The notes: a model not told the origin generated them from the sequence alone. A DNA stretch of 5,149 bases from Caulobacteraceae bacterium (GCA_030151985.1 JASLDZ010000160.1:1-5149), one strand, 5' to 3'. Positions 1-5,149 are shown, counted from the first letter of the stretch. Numbers and translations: made by a program.

Positions 1-1
1 G

Positions 2-52
2 GACGGCGTCGTCGAGGACCCGCAAGGCCGGCTGCATCCGTTCGGGGGCTGA
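2..52 (+). CDS. C-terminal end of an unidentified upstream protein (partial)
   Basis: Frame 2 is open from the window edge and ends in TGA at 50-52, directly before the ATG of the pseudouridine synthase at 53, with no base between them. The readable end is DGVVEDPQGRLHPFGG. I do not recognise it, and sixteen residues are too few to assign a family. The case for a real gene is the stop abutting the next start, which is common inside operons in this kind of genome. The GGGGG run at 44-48 inside its last codons could serve as ribosome binding site for the next gene. The other forward frames stay open through this short stretch, so the reading frame is likely but not proven. Confidence 0.45.
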   Translation, partial: DGVVEDPQGRLHPFGG

Positions 53-826
53 ATGGCCTGGACCCGCCGCTACGAGGAGGCCGAGCCGCAGCGGGTGAAC
101 CGCTGGCTGGCGCAGAGCGGCGTCTGCTCGAGGCGGGAGGCGGAGGACCTGATCGCGCGGGGCCTCGTCTCCATCGACGGCGCGCGGGTGGAGGACGCCG
201 GTCGCAAGATCGCCGCCGGCCAGACGCTGGTGCTCGCCGACGCGGCGCAGAGCGAGCTGGCCCAGGCCTTCACCGCGGTGCTGCACAAGCCGGTGGGCTA
301 CGTCTCGGGCCAGCCGGAGCCCGGCCGCGTCCCCGCGGTGCGCCTCCTGACGGCCGAGGCGGCGCTGGGCGACCCGCTCCCCGCCCCGCCGCCGATCGAC
401 GCCTCTCTGCCGCCGCTCGGCCGGCTGGACATGGATTCGCGCGGGCTGCTCCTGCTGTCGAACGACGGGGTGCTGGCCAAGGCGGTGATCGGCCCGGCCT
501 CCGACCTCGACAAGGAGTATCGCGTGAGGGTGGAGGGGCCGCTCTCCGAGGGCAGGATCGCGCGCCTGCGCCACGGCCTGCGCCTGGATGGGCGGGCGCT
601 GAAGCCCGCGGGCGTGGAGCGCATCGGCGAGCGGCGGCTGCGGTTTGTGCTGCACGAGGGGCGCAACCGCCAGATCCGACGCATGTGCGAGCTGGTGGGC
701 CTGACCGTGGTCGACCTCCTGCGCGTGCGCATAGGCCCGCTGGCGTTGGGCGAGCTGCCGGAAGGGCGGTGGCGCCGGCTCACGCCTGAGGAAAGGGCGG
801 CGCTGATCGGGGCCGGGCGGACATGA
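53..826 (+). CDS. rluF: 23S rRNA pseudouridine synthase, RsuA/RluB/E/F family, RluF-like
   Basis: A 257-residue cytoplasmic enzyme predicted to convert a uridine in 23S rRNA to pseudouridine; E. coli RluF modifies U2604. An N-terminal S4 RNA-binding domain spans about residues 14-62 (RVNRWLAQSGVCSRREAE). The catalytic domain has GRLDMDSRG at 123-131, where D126 is the expected nucleophile, then DKEYRV with Y156 and GRNRQIRRMCE at 203-213. The RQIRRMCE box, followed by LLRVRIGPLALGELPEGRWRRLTPEE, resembles RluF more than RluB (RRLWE) or RluE (RQVRRMTA). An Ala/Pro-rich insert at about 100-120 separates the KPVGYVSG strand from the catalytic loop. Start: ATG directly after the upstream stop, with a G-rich run at 44-48. 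The stop overlaps the ada ATG. Family assignment is firm; the exact target uridine is inferred. Confidence 0.93.
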   Translation: MAWTRRYEEAEPQRVNRWLAQSGVCSRREAEDLIARGLVSIDGARVEDAGRKIAAGQTLVLADAAQSELAQAFTAVLHKPVGYVSGQPEPGRVPAVRLLTAEAALGDPLPAPPPIDASLPPLGRLDMDSRGLLLLSNDGVLAKAVIGPASDLDKEYRVRVEGPLSEGRIARLRHGLRLDGRALKPAGVERIGERRLRFVLHEGRNRQIRRMCELVGLTVVDLLRVRIGPLALGELPEGRWRRLTPEERAALIGAGRT

Positions 827-2001
827 CCGCCGGGGATTCGACCGCAAGCCGCGGAGTTCGCGCTGCGGCGAAGGGGGCGAGGATGGCCGCCGTCCCCACC
901 AGGCCGGAGCCCGCCGTGACCCTTCCCTTCGCCCCCGACACCGAGACCGACCCGCGCTGGTCGGCCGTGACCGCCCGCGACGCCTCGGCCGACGGGACGT
1001 TCGTCTACTCCGTCACTACGACCGGCGTGTACTGCCGCCCCTCCTGCCCCTCGCGGGCGGCCAAGCCCAACCACGTGCGCTTCCACGCCGATCCCGCGGC
1101 GGCGGAGCGCGCCGGCTTCCGCGCCTGCAAGCGCTGCAAGCCGGACGCCGCCTCGCCGGCGCAGGTGCGCGCCGCCCTGGTCGCCGACGCCTGCCGCCGC
1201 TTGGCGCAAGCCGAGGAACCCATTGCGCTCAACGCCTTGGCGGCGGAGAGCGGACTTAGCCCGCACCATTTCCACCGCCTGTTCAAGGCGGCGGTGGGGC
1301 TCACGCCCGCCGCCTACGGTCGCGCGGTGCGGGCCGAGCGCGTGCGCGGCGCGCTGGACGCCGAGGCGCCCGTCACCGCCGCGATCTACGACGCCGGCTT
1401 CAGCTCGAGCGGCCGCTTCTACGCCGCCGCGGACGCCATGCTCGGCATGACCCCCACCGCCCGCCGACGGCGGGGCGCGGGCGAGCGGATCGTGTTCGGC
1501 GTGGGCCAGAGCCGCCTCGGCGCCGTCCTGGCCGCGGAGAGCGCGCGCGGCGTCTGCGCCGTCTTCCTGGGCGACGACCCCGACGCCCTGGTCCGCGACC
1601 TGGAGGCGCGCTTCCCCAAGGCGGAGATCGAGCCCGGCGGCCCGGCCTTCGAGGCGCGGATGGCGCAGGTGGTGGGCGTGGTGCAGGGCGAGCTCCCCGC
1701 CGCCGACCTGCCGCTCGACGTGCGCGGCGCGGCGTTCCAGCAGCGGGTCTGGCGGGCGCTGCGGGAAATCCCGGCGGGCGAGACCGCGACCTATGCGCAG
1801 GTCGCCGAGCGGATCGGCTCGCCCGGGGCGGTGCGGGCGGTGGGGACCGCGTGCGGCGCCAATCCCGTGGCGGTCGCCATCCCCTGCCACCGGGTGGTGC
1901 GCCGCGACGGCGGCCTCTCGGGCTATCGCTGGGGCGTCGAGCGCAAGCGCGTGCTGCTGGAGCGGGAGGGCGCGCTCAGCGCAGCCCCAGCCAGCGCCTG
2001 A
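823..2001 (+). CDS. ada: Bifunctional DNA alkylation repair protein / transcriptional regulator Ada
   Basis: A 392-residue Ada (E. coli Ada is 354). It removes methyl groups from DNA irreversibly onto its own cysteines and, once methylated at the N-terminal site, activates the adaptive response. The N-terminal zinc domain has C71, C75, C102 and C105 (GVYCRPSCPSR, FRACKRCKPD); C71 aligns with the methyl-phosphotriester acceptor C38 of E. coli. An AraC-type helix-turn-helix region follows at about 115-215 (LSPHHFHRLFKAAVGLTP, then YDAGFSSSGRFY and LGMTP). The C-terminal methyltransferase domain covers about 222-385, with AVGTACGANPVAVAIPCHRV; C355 of PCHR accepts the O6-methylguanine methyl group. 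All key residues are present, so both repair activities are expected. The first ATG overlaps the rluF stop (ATGA). A second ATG at 883 (residue 21) has a better ribosome binding site and would give 372 residues, nearer the family length. The 3' end overlaps the convergent small gene by 26 bases. Confidence 0.96.
   Translation: MTAGDSTASRGVRAAAKGARMAAVPTRPEPAVTLPFAPDTETDPRWSAVTARDASADGTFVYSVTTTGVYCRPSCPSRAAKPNHVRFHADPAAAERAGFRACKRCKPDAASPAQVRAALVADACRRLAQAEEPIALNALAAESGLSPHHFHRLFKAAVGLTPAAYGRAVRAERVRGALDAEAPVTAAIYDAGFSSSGRFYAAADAMLGMTPTARRRRGAGERIVFGVGQSRLGAVLAAESARGVCAVFLGDDPDALVRDLEARFPKAEIEPGGPAFEARMAQVVGVVQGELPAADLPLDVRGAAFQQRVWRALREIPAGETATYAQVAERIGSPGAVRAVGTACGANPVAVAIPCHRVVRRDGGLSGYRWGVERKRVLLEREGALSAAPASA
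871..877 (+). promoter_or_regulatory. Possible ribosome binding site for an internal ada start at 883
   Basis: AAGGGGG sits five bases before the in-frame ATG at 883-885. This is a better Shine-Dalgarno match and spacing than anything before the ATG at 823. The twenty residues it would remove (MTAGDSTASRGVRAAAKGAR) are low complexity and have no counterpart in E. coli Ada. The 883 start may therefore be the main or only one. The ATGA overlap with rluF argues for the 823 start, so I left the longer gene in place. Confidence 0.5.
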
Positions 2002-2200
2002 GGCGGCCGGCGGCGGCGGCCGAGGGCGCCTGCGCGGAGGCGGCCGGTCCCGCCTCGGCCTGCGCGTCGAGCGCGTCGGCCTTGTCCCGCCATTCCTGCG
2101 CCTGGTGCAGCAGGCGCGTCCTGTCCCGCTCGTAGGAGACGAGACGGGCGAGCCGCTCGGCCTCCTCGGCGCGGGCGCGGCAATGGGCGGCGGTGGGCAT
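1976..2200 (-). CDS. Small charged helical protein of unknown function
   Basis: A 74-residue protein beginning MPTAAHCRARAEEAERLARL. Residues about 7-48 are rich in Arg, Glu, Ala and Leu with heptad-like spacing (RARAEEAERLARLV, then LLHQAQEWRDKADALDAQA), so one or two amphipathic helices or a coiled coil are expected. An Ala/Pro-rich linker and RLRRWLGLR end follow. The pattern resembles the many short alphaproteobacterial proteins with an RARAEE-like opening and a LLxLAxEWxxLA-like second helix; these have no assigned function. There is no signal peptide or membrane segment. A start at 2224 (82 residues, MLACQAAP) is possible, but the start at 2200 better fits the usual few residues before RARAEE. 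Neither has a strong ribosome binding site. The gene lies 56 bases downstream of the methyltransferase-like gene on the same strand, and its last 26 bases overlap the end of ada. Confidence 0.68.
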   Translation of the reverse strand: MPTAAHCRARAEEAERLARLVSYERDRTRLLHQAQEWRDKADALDAQAEAGPAASAQAPSAAAAGRLRRWLGLR

Positions 2201-2256
2201 GGGGGCAGCCTGACACGCAAGCATGAAGTCCGGCTGAACAGCGCCGGCGTGCCGAC

Positions 2257-2895
2257 CTAAAGCGCGAAAGCCGGCTTGGGTCCGAAGCCCGGCATGATCT
2301 CCGGCGCCGCGTCGAAAATGTCGCGCCGCGCCAGGCCGCCGTCGTCGGCCTGCACGTACAGCCGCGCGCGGCCGCCGGGTCCCGACCGCTCCACCACGCC
2401 CAGGCGGCCGCCGGCGGCCAGCGCGTCGGTCCAGGCCTTCGGCGCGCGCTCGACCCCGCCCTCGCAGATCATGACGTCGAACGGCCCGAGCGGCGCGATC
2501 CGGTCCAGCTCGCCCTCCTCCACGACGATCCCCGCCTCGGCGAGCGTGACGGAGACCGCCGCGGCCGCGGGACCGGGCGGCTGCAGGGCGGTCACCTGGC
2601 AGCCCACCCGCGCCAGCAGCAGGGCGGCGTAGGGCGCGGCGATCGCCAGCGCCCGCTCGCCGGGCCGGGGCGCGATCGCCTGCAGGAGCTTGGCGACGGT
2701 GCGCGGCTCGGCGAGCCGCCAGCCGGGCGCGTACTCGACCGAGACCTCGGCGTAGGCCAGCGCGGTCCGGGGTCCGCAGAGCCGCTCGCGCGGGACCTCG
2801 CGCATCGCGTCCTGCACCGCGAGGTCCGTCACGTCGTTGGTGCGGACCTGGTTCTCGACCATGTTGGTCCGGGCGACCGCGAAGTCCTGAGCCAT
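2257..2895 (-). CDS. Protein-L-isoaspartate O-methyltransferase-like protein (Pcm-like, degenerate SAM site)
   Basis: A 212-residue cytoplasmic protein starting MAQDFAVARTNMVENQVRTN. The opening RTNMVENQVRTNDVTD, the MREVPRERLCGP segment at 31-42 and the end FDAAPEIMPGFGPKPAF are typical of alphaproteobacterial proteins annotated as isoaspartate methyltransferases, which repair damaged Asp/Asn residues using S-adenosylmethionine. The fold can be followed: EPRTVAKLLQAI (63-74), GPFDVMICEG (137-146) and LAAGGRLGVVE (159-169). However, the Gly-rich SAM motif expected near 83-95 reads ALAIAAPYAALLLA, without the GxGxG-type loop, and the QTIS-type active-site segment reads WRLAEP. Activity is therefore doubtful. 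The frame stays open upstream through the tRNA to 3033, but that extension is antisense-free tRNA sequence; ATG at 2895, preceded by GGGGA, is the credible start. The stop is TAG. It lies 20 bases after tRNA-Cys and probably shares its transcript. Confidence 0.85.
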   Translation of the reverse strand: MAQDFAVARTNMVENQVRTNDVTDLAVQDAMREVPRERLCGPRTALAYAEVSVEYAPGWRLAEPRTVAKLLQAIAPRPGERALAIAAPYAALLLARVGCQVTALQPPGPAAAAVSVTLAEAGIVVEEGELDRIAPLGPFDVMICEGGVERAPKAWTDALAAGGRLGVVERSGPGGRARLYVQADDGGLARRDIFDAAPEIMPGFGPKPAFAL

Positions 2896-2915
2896 GGGGT
2901 CCCCGCGCGGAGGGA

Positions 2916-2989
2916 TGGAGGCCTGGCCGGGAATCGAACCCGGGTGCAAGGATTTGCAGTCCTCTGCGTCACCACTCCGCCACCAGGCC
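2916..2989 (-). tRNA. tRNA-Cys (GCA anticodon)
   Basis: The minus strand folds as a full cloverleaf of 74 bases including an encoded CCA (2918-2916). Acceptor arm: GGCCTGG (2989-2983) pairs with CCAGGCC (2926-2920). D arm: GCG/CGC closing GAGTGGTGA. Anticodon arm: GAGGA/TCCTT (one G-U pair) around the loop CTGCAAA, giving anticodon GCA at 2957-2955. T arm: CCGGG/CCCGG around TTCGATT. The discriminator base is U73 (complement of A2919), the main identity element for cysteinyl-tRNA synthetase. All arms pair well, so this is a functional-looking gene. It decodes UGC and UGU. It is oriented toward the Pcm-like gene, 20 bases away. Confidence 0.98.
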
Positions 2990-3006
2990 GGTCCGCGGAA
3001 GGCGTG

Positions 3007-3033
3007 GCTAGCAGACGGCTTTTTGCGCCGCAA
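3007..3033 (-). promoter_or_regulatory. Possible promoter for tRNA-Cys
   Basis: On the minus strand TTGCGG (3033-3028) is followed after 15 bases by GCTAGC (3012-3007), which ends 17 bases before the mature tRNA 5' end at 2989. The -10 box keeps the GCTA core of the Caulobacter housekeeping-sigma consensus (GCTAWAWC) and the -35 box keeps TTG of TTGACG. The position is right for a tRNA promoter, but both boxes match only partly. Confidence 0.35.
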
Positions 3034-3098
3034 GGACGGCCTCGCCGCGCCGGGACGCGGGGCGGCGGCCGGTGACCCGATCTTTACGCCGACGCCTC

Positions 3099-3105
3099 AG
3101 GGTGG
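3099..3105 (+). promoter_or_regulatory. Shine-Dalgarno-like sequence before a 10-residue leader ORF
   Basis: AGGGTGG ends four bases before the ATG at 3110; its AGGG core (3099-3102) has seven bases of spacing. It is the only good ribosome binding site in this intergenic region. The ATG of the GGDEF-EAL gene at 3139 has no recognisable site of its own (it is preceded by GCGACGCGTCCG). Confidence 0.4.
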
Positions 3106-3109
3106 CCGC

Positions 3110-3142
3110 ATGCGTCTTCCCTCCGCGCGACGCGTCCGATGA
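3110..3142 (+). CDS. Possible 10-residue leader peptide (MRLPSARRVR)
   Basis: A minimal ORF, MRLPSARRVR, with four arginines in ten residues. Its TGA (3140-3142) overlaps the ATG of the GGDEF-EAL gene at 3139 in an ATGA junction, in a different frame. It is preceded by the Shine-Dalgarno-like AGGGTGG, while the downstream gene lacks one, so ribosomes finishing the leader could re-initiate on the downstream gene. This is an inference from spacing only. An ORF this short arises easily by chance, and I know of no family for it. Confidence 0.3.
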   Translation: MRLPSARRVR

Positions 3143-4527
3143 GCCTGAAGCCCTGGGGCGGCCTGGGCGCGGGCCGCCCCGCCGCGCCCGCGCTGGCCGA
3201 AGCCGCTGCGTCGCGGCAGGCGCAGGCCTCGGCCGTCGCCCACGCCGCCTTCCAGCGCGACCCCGAGACGGGGCTGCCGAACCGCCAGGCGCTGGAGGCG
3301 GCCGTCCTTCGGAGGGCCGCGGGCGACGACCCGCGCTCCCTGTTCGTCGCCGCCTTCGGGGTGGACGGATTCGAGCGGATGCGTGCGGCGCTGGGCTATG
3401 GGCTCGTCGCCGACCTGATGCGGGCGTTGGCCGAGCGGCTGAAGGCGCTGGAGCCGGCGGCCGAGGTGGCGCGGGTCTCCGCCGACGCGCTGAGCCTGGC
3501 CTTCCAGGCGGCCGACCTGAACGAGGCCTGCGCCCGCGCCGAGGCCGCCCGCCGGTCGCTCCAGACCGTGCAGACCGTGGGCGAGCACCTGATCGACGTG
3601 CGCCTGACGGTCGGGCTGGGTGCGGGCCGCTCGCCCGCGGCCCTGGTGCGCGAGGCCGACCTGGCGCTCGACGCGGCCCGGTCGCAGGGCCGGCGCGCGC
3701 TCGTGTTCGACCCCGCCGCCCACGCCGCCGCGGTGCAGGCGCTGTCGCTGATGCCCGAGCTGCGCCGCGCCATCGCCTCGAACCGGCTGGCGGTCGCCCA
3801 CCAGCCCAAGCTCGATCTCAGGACGCGCGAGATCTGCGGCGTCGAGACGCTGGTGCGCTGGCGCCACCCCGACCTCGGCTGGGTGTCGCCGGACGCCTTC
3901 ATCCCGCTCGCCGAGGAGACGGGCGACATCCGCGCGCTCACCGACTGGGTGCTGGAGCGGGCGCTGGCCGAGCAGGCCGCGCTGGCGGCGGCGGGCCGGC
4001 CGCTAAGCTTCGCCGTGAACCTGTCCGGCCGGCTGCTGTGCGACGCCGAGGCGATCGCCCACCTCGTCACCCGGGTGCGGGAGGCGAGCGGCCCCATCAC
4101 GCTGGAGGTGACCGAGACGGCGGTGATCGCCGACCCGGAGGTCGCCATCGCCAACCTGAACCGTCTGCGCGCGGCGGGCGTGGCGCTCTCCATCGACGAC
4201 TACGGCGCGGGGCTGTCGTCGCTCGCCTACCTGCGGCGGCTGCCGGCGCAGGAGCTGAAGCTCGACCGCAGCCTGCTGGGCGACCTCGCGGGCGGAGGGC
4301 GCGACGTCCTGGTGATCCGCTCCACCATCGACCTGGCGCACGCGCTGGGGATGAAGGTGGTGGCGGAGGGGATCGAGGACCGCGCCGTGCTGGCGGTGCT
4401 GGCGGGCATGGGCTGCGACCAGGCGCAAGGCTTCGCCATCGCCCGCCCCCTGCCCTTCGCCGAGCTGAAGCGGTTCCTGGGAGTCGGCGCGCCGGAGCGG
4501 GAGACCACGCTCAGGGCCACCGCCTGA
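3139..4527 (+). CDS. GGDEF-EAL protein, predicted cyclic-di-GMP phosphodiesterase with degenerate GGDEF domain
   Basis: A 462-residue soluble protein with no signal peptide, membrane segment or obvious sensory domain; an Ala-rich helical stretch fills residues 1-36. The GGDEF domain (about 40-190) opens with DPETGLPNR, but its signature is SADAL (114-118). The first metal aspartate of the DxD motif is G74, the guanine-binding Asn position is R82, and no RxxD inhibitory site precedes it, so no cyclase activity is expected. The EAL domain (about 203-448) is well kept: ETL at 236-238 in GVETLVRWRHP, N294 in VNLSG, E323 and E326 in LEVTET, D353 and D354 in IDDYGAGLSS, K374 in LKLDRS, E410 in VVAEGIED, and Q430-G431 in QAQGF. 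It should hydrolyse cyclic-di-GMP to pGpG, perhaps with the dead GGDEF as a regulatory GTP-binding or dimer module. ATG 3139 is the only start before the in-frame stop at 3073; it lacks a clear ribosome binding site. Confidence 0.93.
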   Translation: MSLKPWGGLGAGRPAAPALAEAAASRQAQASAVAHAAFQRDPETGLPNRQALEAAVLRRAAGDDPRSLFVAAFGVDGFERMRAALGYGLVADLMRALAERLKALEPAAEVARVSADALSLAFQAADLNEACARAEAARRSLQTVQTVGEHLIDVRLTVGLGAGRSPAALVREADLALDAARSQGRRALVFDPAAHAAAVQALSLMPELRRAIASNRLAVAHQPKLDLRTREICGVETLVRWRHPDLGWVSPDAFIPLAEETGDIRALTDWVLERALAEQAALAAAGRPLSFAVNLSGRLLCDAEAIAHLVTRVREASGPITLEVTETAVIADPEVAIANLNRLRAAGVALSIDDYGAGLSSLAYLRRLPAQELKLDRSLLGDLAGGGRDVLVIRSTIDLAHALGMKVVAEGIEDRAVLAVLAGMGCDQAQGFAIARPLPFAELKRFLGVGAPERETTLRATA

Positions 4528-4528
4528 G
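4510..4528. terminator. Small hairpin at the convergent 3' ends (weak terminator candidate)
   Basis: CTCAGG (4510-4515) and CCTGAG (4523-4528) form a perfect six-pair stem with a seven-base loop, covering the GGDEF-EAL stop codon and lying just before the stop of the convergent gene. It would form in RNA from either strand. No T-run follows on either side, so it is not a standard intrinsic terminator. Only six bases separate the two stops, so termination must occur inside coding sequence or depend on Rho. Confidence 0.2.
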
Positions 4529-4533
4529 GTCGC

Positions 4534-5149
4534 CTAGGGTCGGTCCGGCGCCAGTCGCAGGATCGCGCCGTTCTTGTCGTCCGCCACCCAGACCGCCCCG
4601 TCCGGCGCTACCGCCACCCCCGCCGGCGCGCCGCGCGGCCGAACGCCGGCCAGAGGCCCCCATCCGGGCGTGAGCACGAGGGGATCGGGCCTTGGCCGCC
4701 CCTGCGCGTCCACGGCGAAGGCGACCACCCGCGAGCCCGTCGCCCGGTAGCCGTGCCAGGCCATCAGCAGGCGCCCCCGCAGCGCCGGCAGCGTCGTTCC
4801 GCGGTACCAGGCCATGGCCAGCGGCGCGGCGTGCGGCGGCAGGAGCAGCCACGGCTTCTCTTGCTCCGTGCGGCAATCGACCGGCGGCTTGGCGGCGAAG
4901 GCGTCGGCGGTGCGGTCGACGCCGTAGCAGTAAGGCCAGCCGTAGAAGCCGCCCTGCCGGATCAGGTTGACCTCCTCGGGCGGGCGGTCGGCTTGCGGGT
5001 AGTCGATCGAGTTCTCCGCCTGGATCACCTCGCCCGCGGGCGTCAGCGCCAGCGCCAGCGAGTTGCGCAGGCCCGTGGCCACGGTGGTGAAGGCCGGATC
5101 CCACCGCCCCTCGCCCCGGTAGGCGAAGCGACGCAGCGAGGCGGCGGGG
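4534..5149 (-). CDS. Sorbosone/glucose dehydrogenase-type beta-propeller protein (5'-truncated by the window)
   Basis: The last 204 residues of a protein that runs off the right edge; the frame is open to 5149, reading PAASLRRFAYRGEGRWDPAF at the edge. The sequence fits the PQQ-type sorbosone/glucose dehydrogenase family: ATGLRNSLALALTPAGEV with the GLRN element, then AENSIDYP, PPEEVNLIRQGGFYGWPYCYG, PLAMAWYRG, LLMAWHGY, and a last propeller blade APAGVAVAPDGAVWVADDKNG. Members are usually exported, oxidise sugars or aldoses with pyrroloquinoline quinone and have about 370-450 residues, so roughly half the protein, including any signal peptide and the catalytic His region, is missing here. 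Enzyme activity, substrate and cofactor cannot be judged. A GTG at 5082 is only an internal codon. The stop TAG faces the GGDEF-EAL stop at six bases' distance. Confidence 0.88.
   Translation of the reverse strand, partial: PAASLRRFAYRGEGRWDPAFTTVATGLRNSLALALTPAGEVIQAENSIDYPQADRPPEEVNLIRQGGFYGWPYCYGVDRTADAFAAKPPVDCRTEQEKPWLLLPPHAAPLAMAWYRGTTLPALRGRLLMAWHGYRATGSRVVAFAVDAQGRPRPDPLVLTPGWGPLAGVRPRGAPAGVAVAPDGAVWVADDKNGAILRLAPDRP

Noticed and set aside
298..2220. A 640-codon open frame on the minus strand opposite rluF and ada
   Set aside because: Its product is a low-complexity Arg/Gly/Pro/Ala-rich string with no recognisable domain, and it lies opposite two clearly recognised genes. Long antisense frames are expected in DNA this rich in G and C.
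2896..3033. A 46-residue N-terminal extension of the Pcm-like protein
   Set aside because: The extension would translate through the complete tRNA-Cys gene and its promoter region. The family-typical start MAQDFAVARTNMVENQVR is at 2895.
3023..3033. A short inverted repeat (TTGC-GCC-GCAA) in the divergent intergenic region
   Set aside because: Four base pairs are too few for a terminator or a convincing operator, and chance occurrence is likely.
2894..3109. A longer forward ORF from 2894 that includes the leader peptide as its last ten residues
   Set aside because: Most of it is the complement of tRNA-Cys and has no coding character. Only the final ATG at 3110 has a ribosome binding site.
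3072..4673. A 533-codon forward frame overlapping the GGDEF-EAL gene and its convergent neighbour
   Set aside because: It is Arg/Gly/Pro-rich throughout with no domain, and it shares its DNA with an EAL protein whose motifs are unmistakable. It is a GC-driven shadow frame.
5043..5060. A short tandem run of CAGCGC units
   Set aside because: It lies in the dehydrogenase-like gene and simply encodes alternating Leu and Ala. Three units within coding sequence need no special explanation.
1..5149. A search for mobile elements, CRISPR arrays, toxin-antitoxin pairs, phage genes or a defence system
   Set aside because: No direct or inverted repeats of useful length, transposase, integrase or known defence domains were visible. 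Although the tRNA gene is a typical integration site, no repeat of its 3' end or integrase lies nearby.

Overview
The window is very GC-rich (G/C dominates third codon positions), dense DNA with short or negative gaps between genes. The gene families suggest an alphaproteobacterium, most likely of the Caulobacter/Phenylobacterium/Brevundimonas group: a Pcm-like protein of the alphaproteobacterial type, a GGDEF-EAL protein, a full-length Ada and a short RARAEE-type coiled-coil protein. This placement is inferred from protein style and base composition; no phylogenetic marker such as 16S rRNA is present.

Left part (1-2001, + strand): the last codons of an unidentified protein run straight into an RluF-like 23S rRNA pseudouridine synthase (53-826). 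Its stop overlaps the start of ada (823-2001) in an ATGA junction. Ada is intact, with the zinc/phosphotriester domain, AraC-type DNA-binding domain and C-terminal O6-methylguanine methyltransferase domain with PCHR. These three genes look like one transcription unit, so the alkylation-response regulator seems to be at least partly co-transcribed with an rRNA modification enzyme. A second, better-supported ada start lies at 883.

Middle part (1976-2989, - strand): read leftward, there is a complete tRNA-Cys(GCA) with encoded CCA, then after only 20 bases a protein-L-isoaspartate methyltransferase-like protein, then a 74-residue charged helical protein whose 3' end overlaps the 3' end of ada tail to tail. 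The methyltransferase-like protein has lost the glycine-rich SAM-binding motif, so its activity is doubtful.

Right part (2990-5149): a 149-base divergent intergenic region separates the tRNA from a soluble GGDEF-EAL protein (3139-4527, +). Its GGDEF half is clearly degenerate and its EAL half keeps the catalytic residues, so it is predicted to be a cyclic-di-GMP phosphodiesterase. A possible 10-residue leader ORF with a good ribosome binding site ends in an ATGA overlap with its start. Six bases after its stop lies the stop of a convergent, 5'-truncated sorbosone/glucose dehydrogenase-type beta-propeller gene that runs off the window.

I found no mobile element, CRISPR array, phage gene or gene cluster that looks like an undescribed system. 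This is mostly ordinary chromosomal housekeeping and signalling DNA. The points most worth checking are the leader ORF, the degenerate Pcm-like protein, the tRNA-pcm junction and the rluF-ada coupling.
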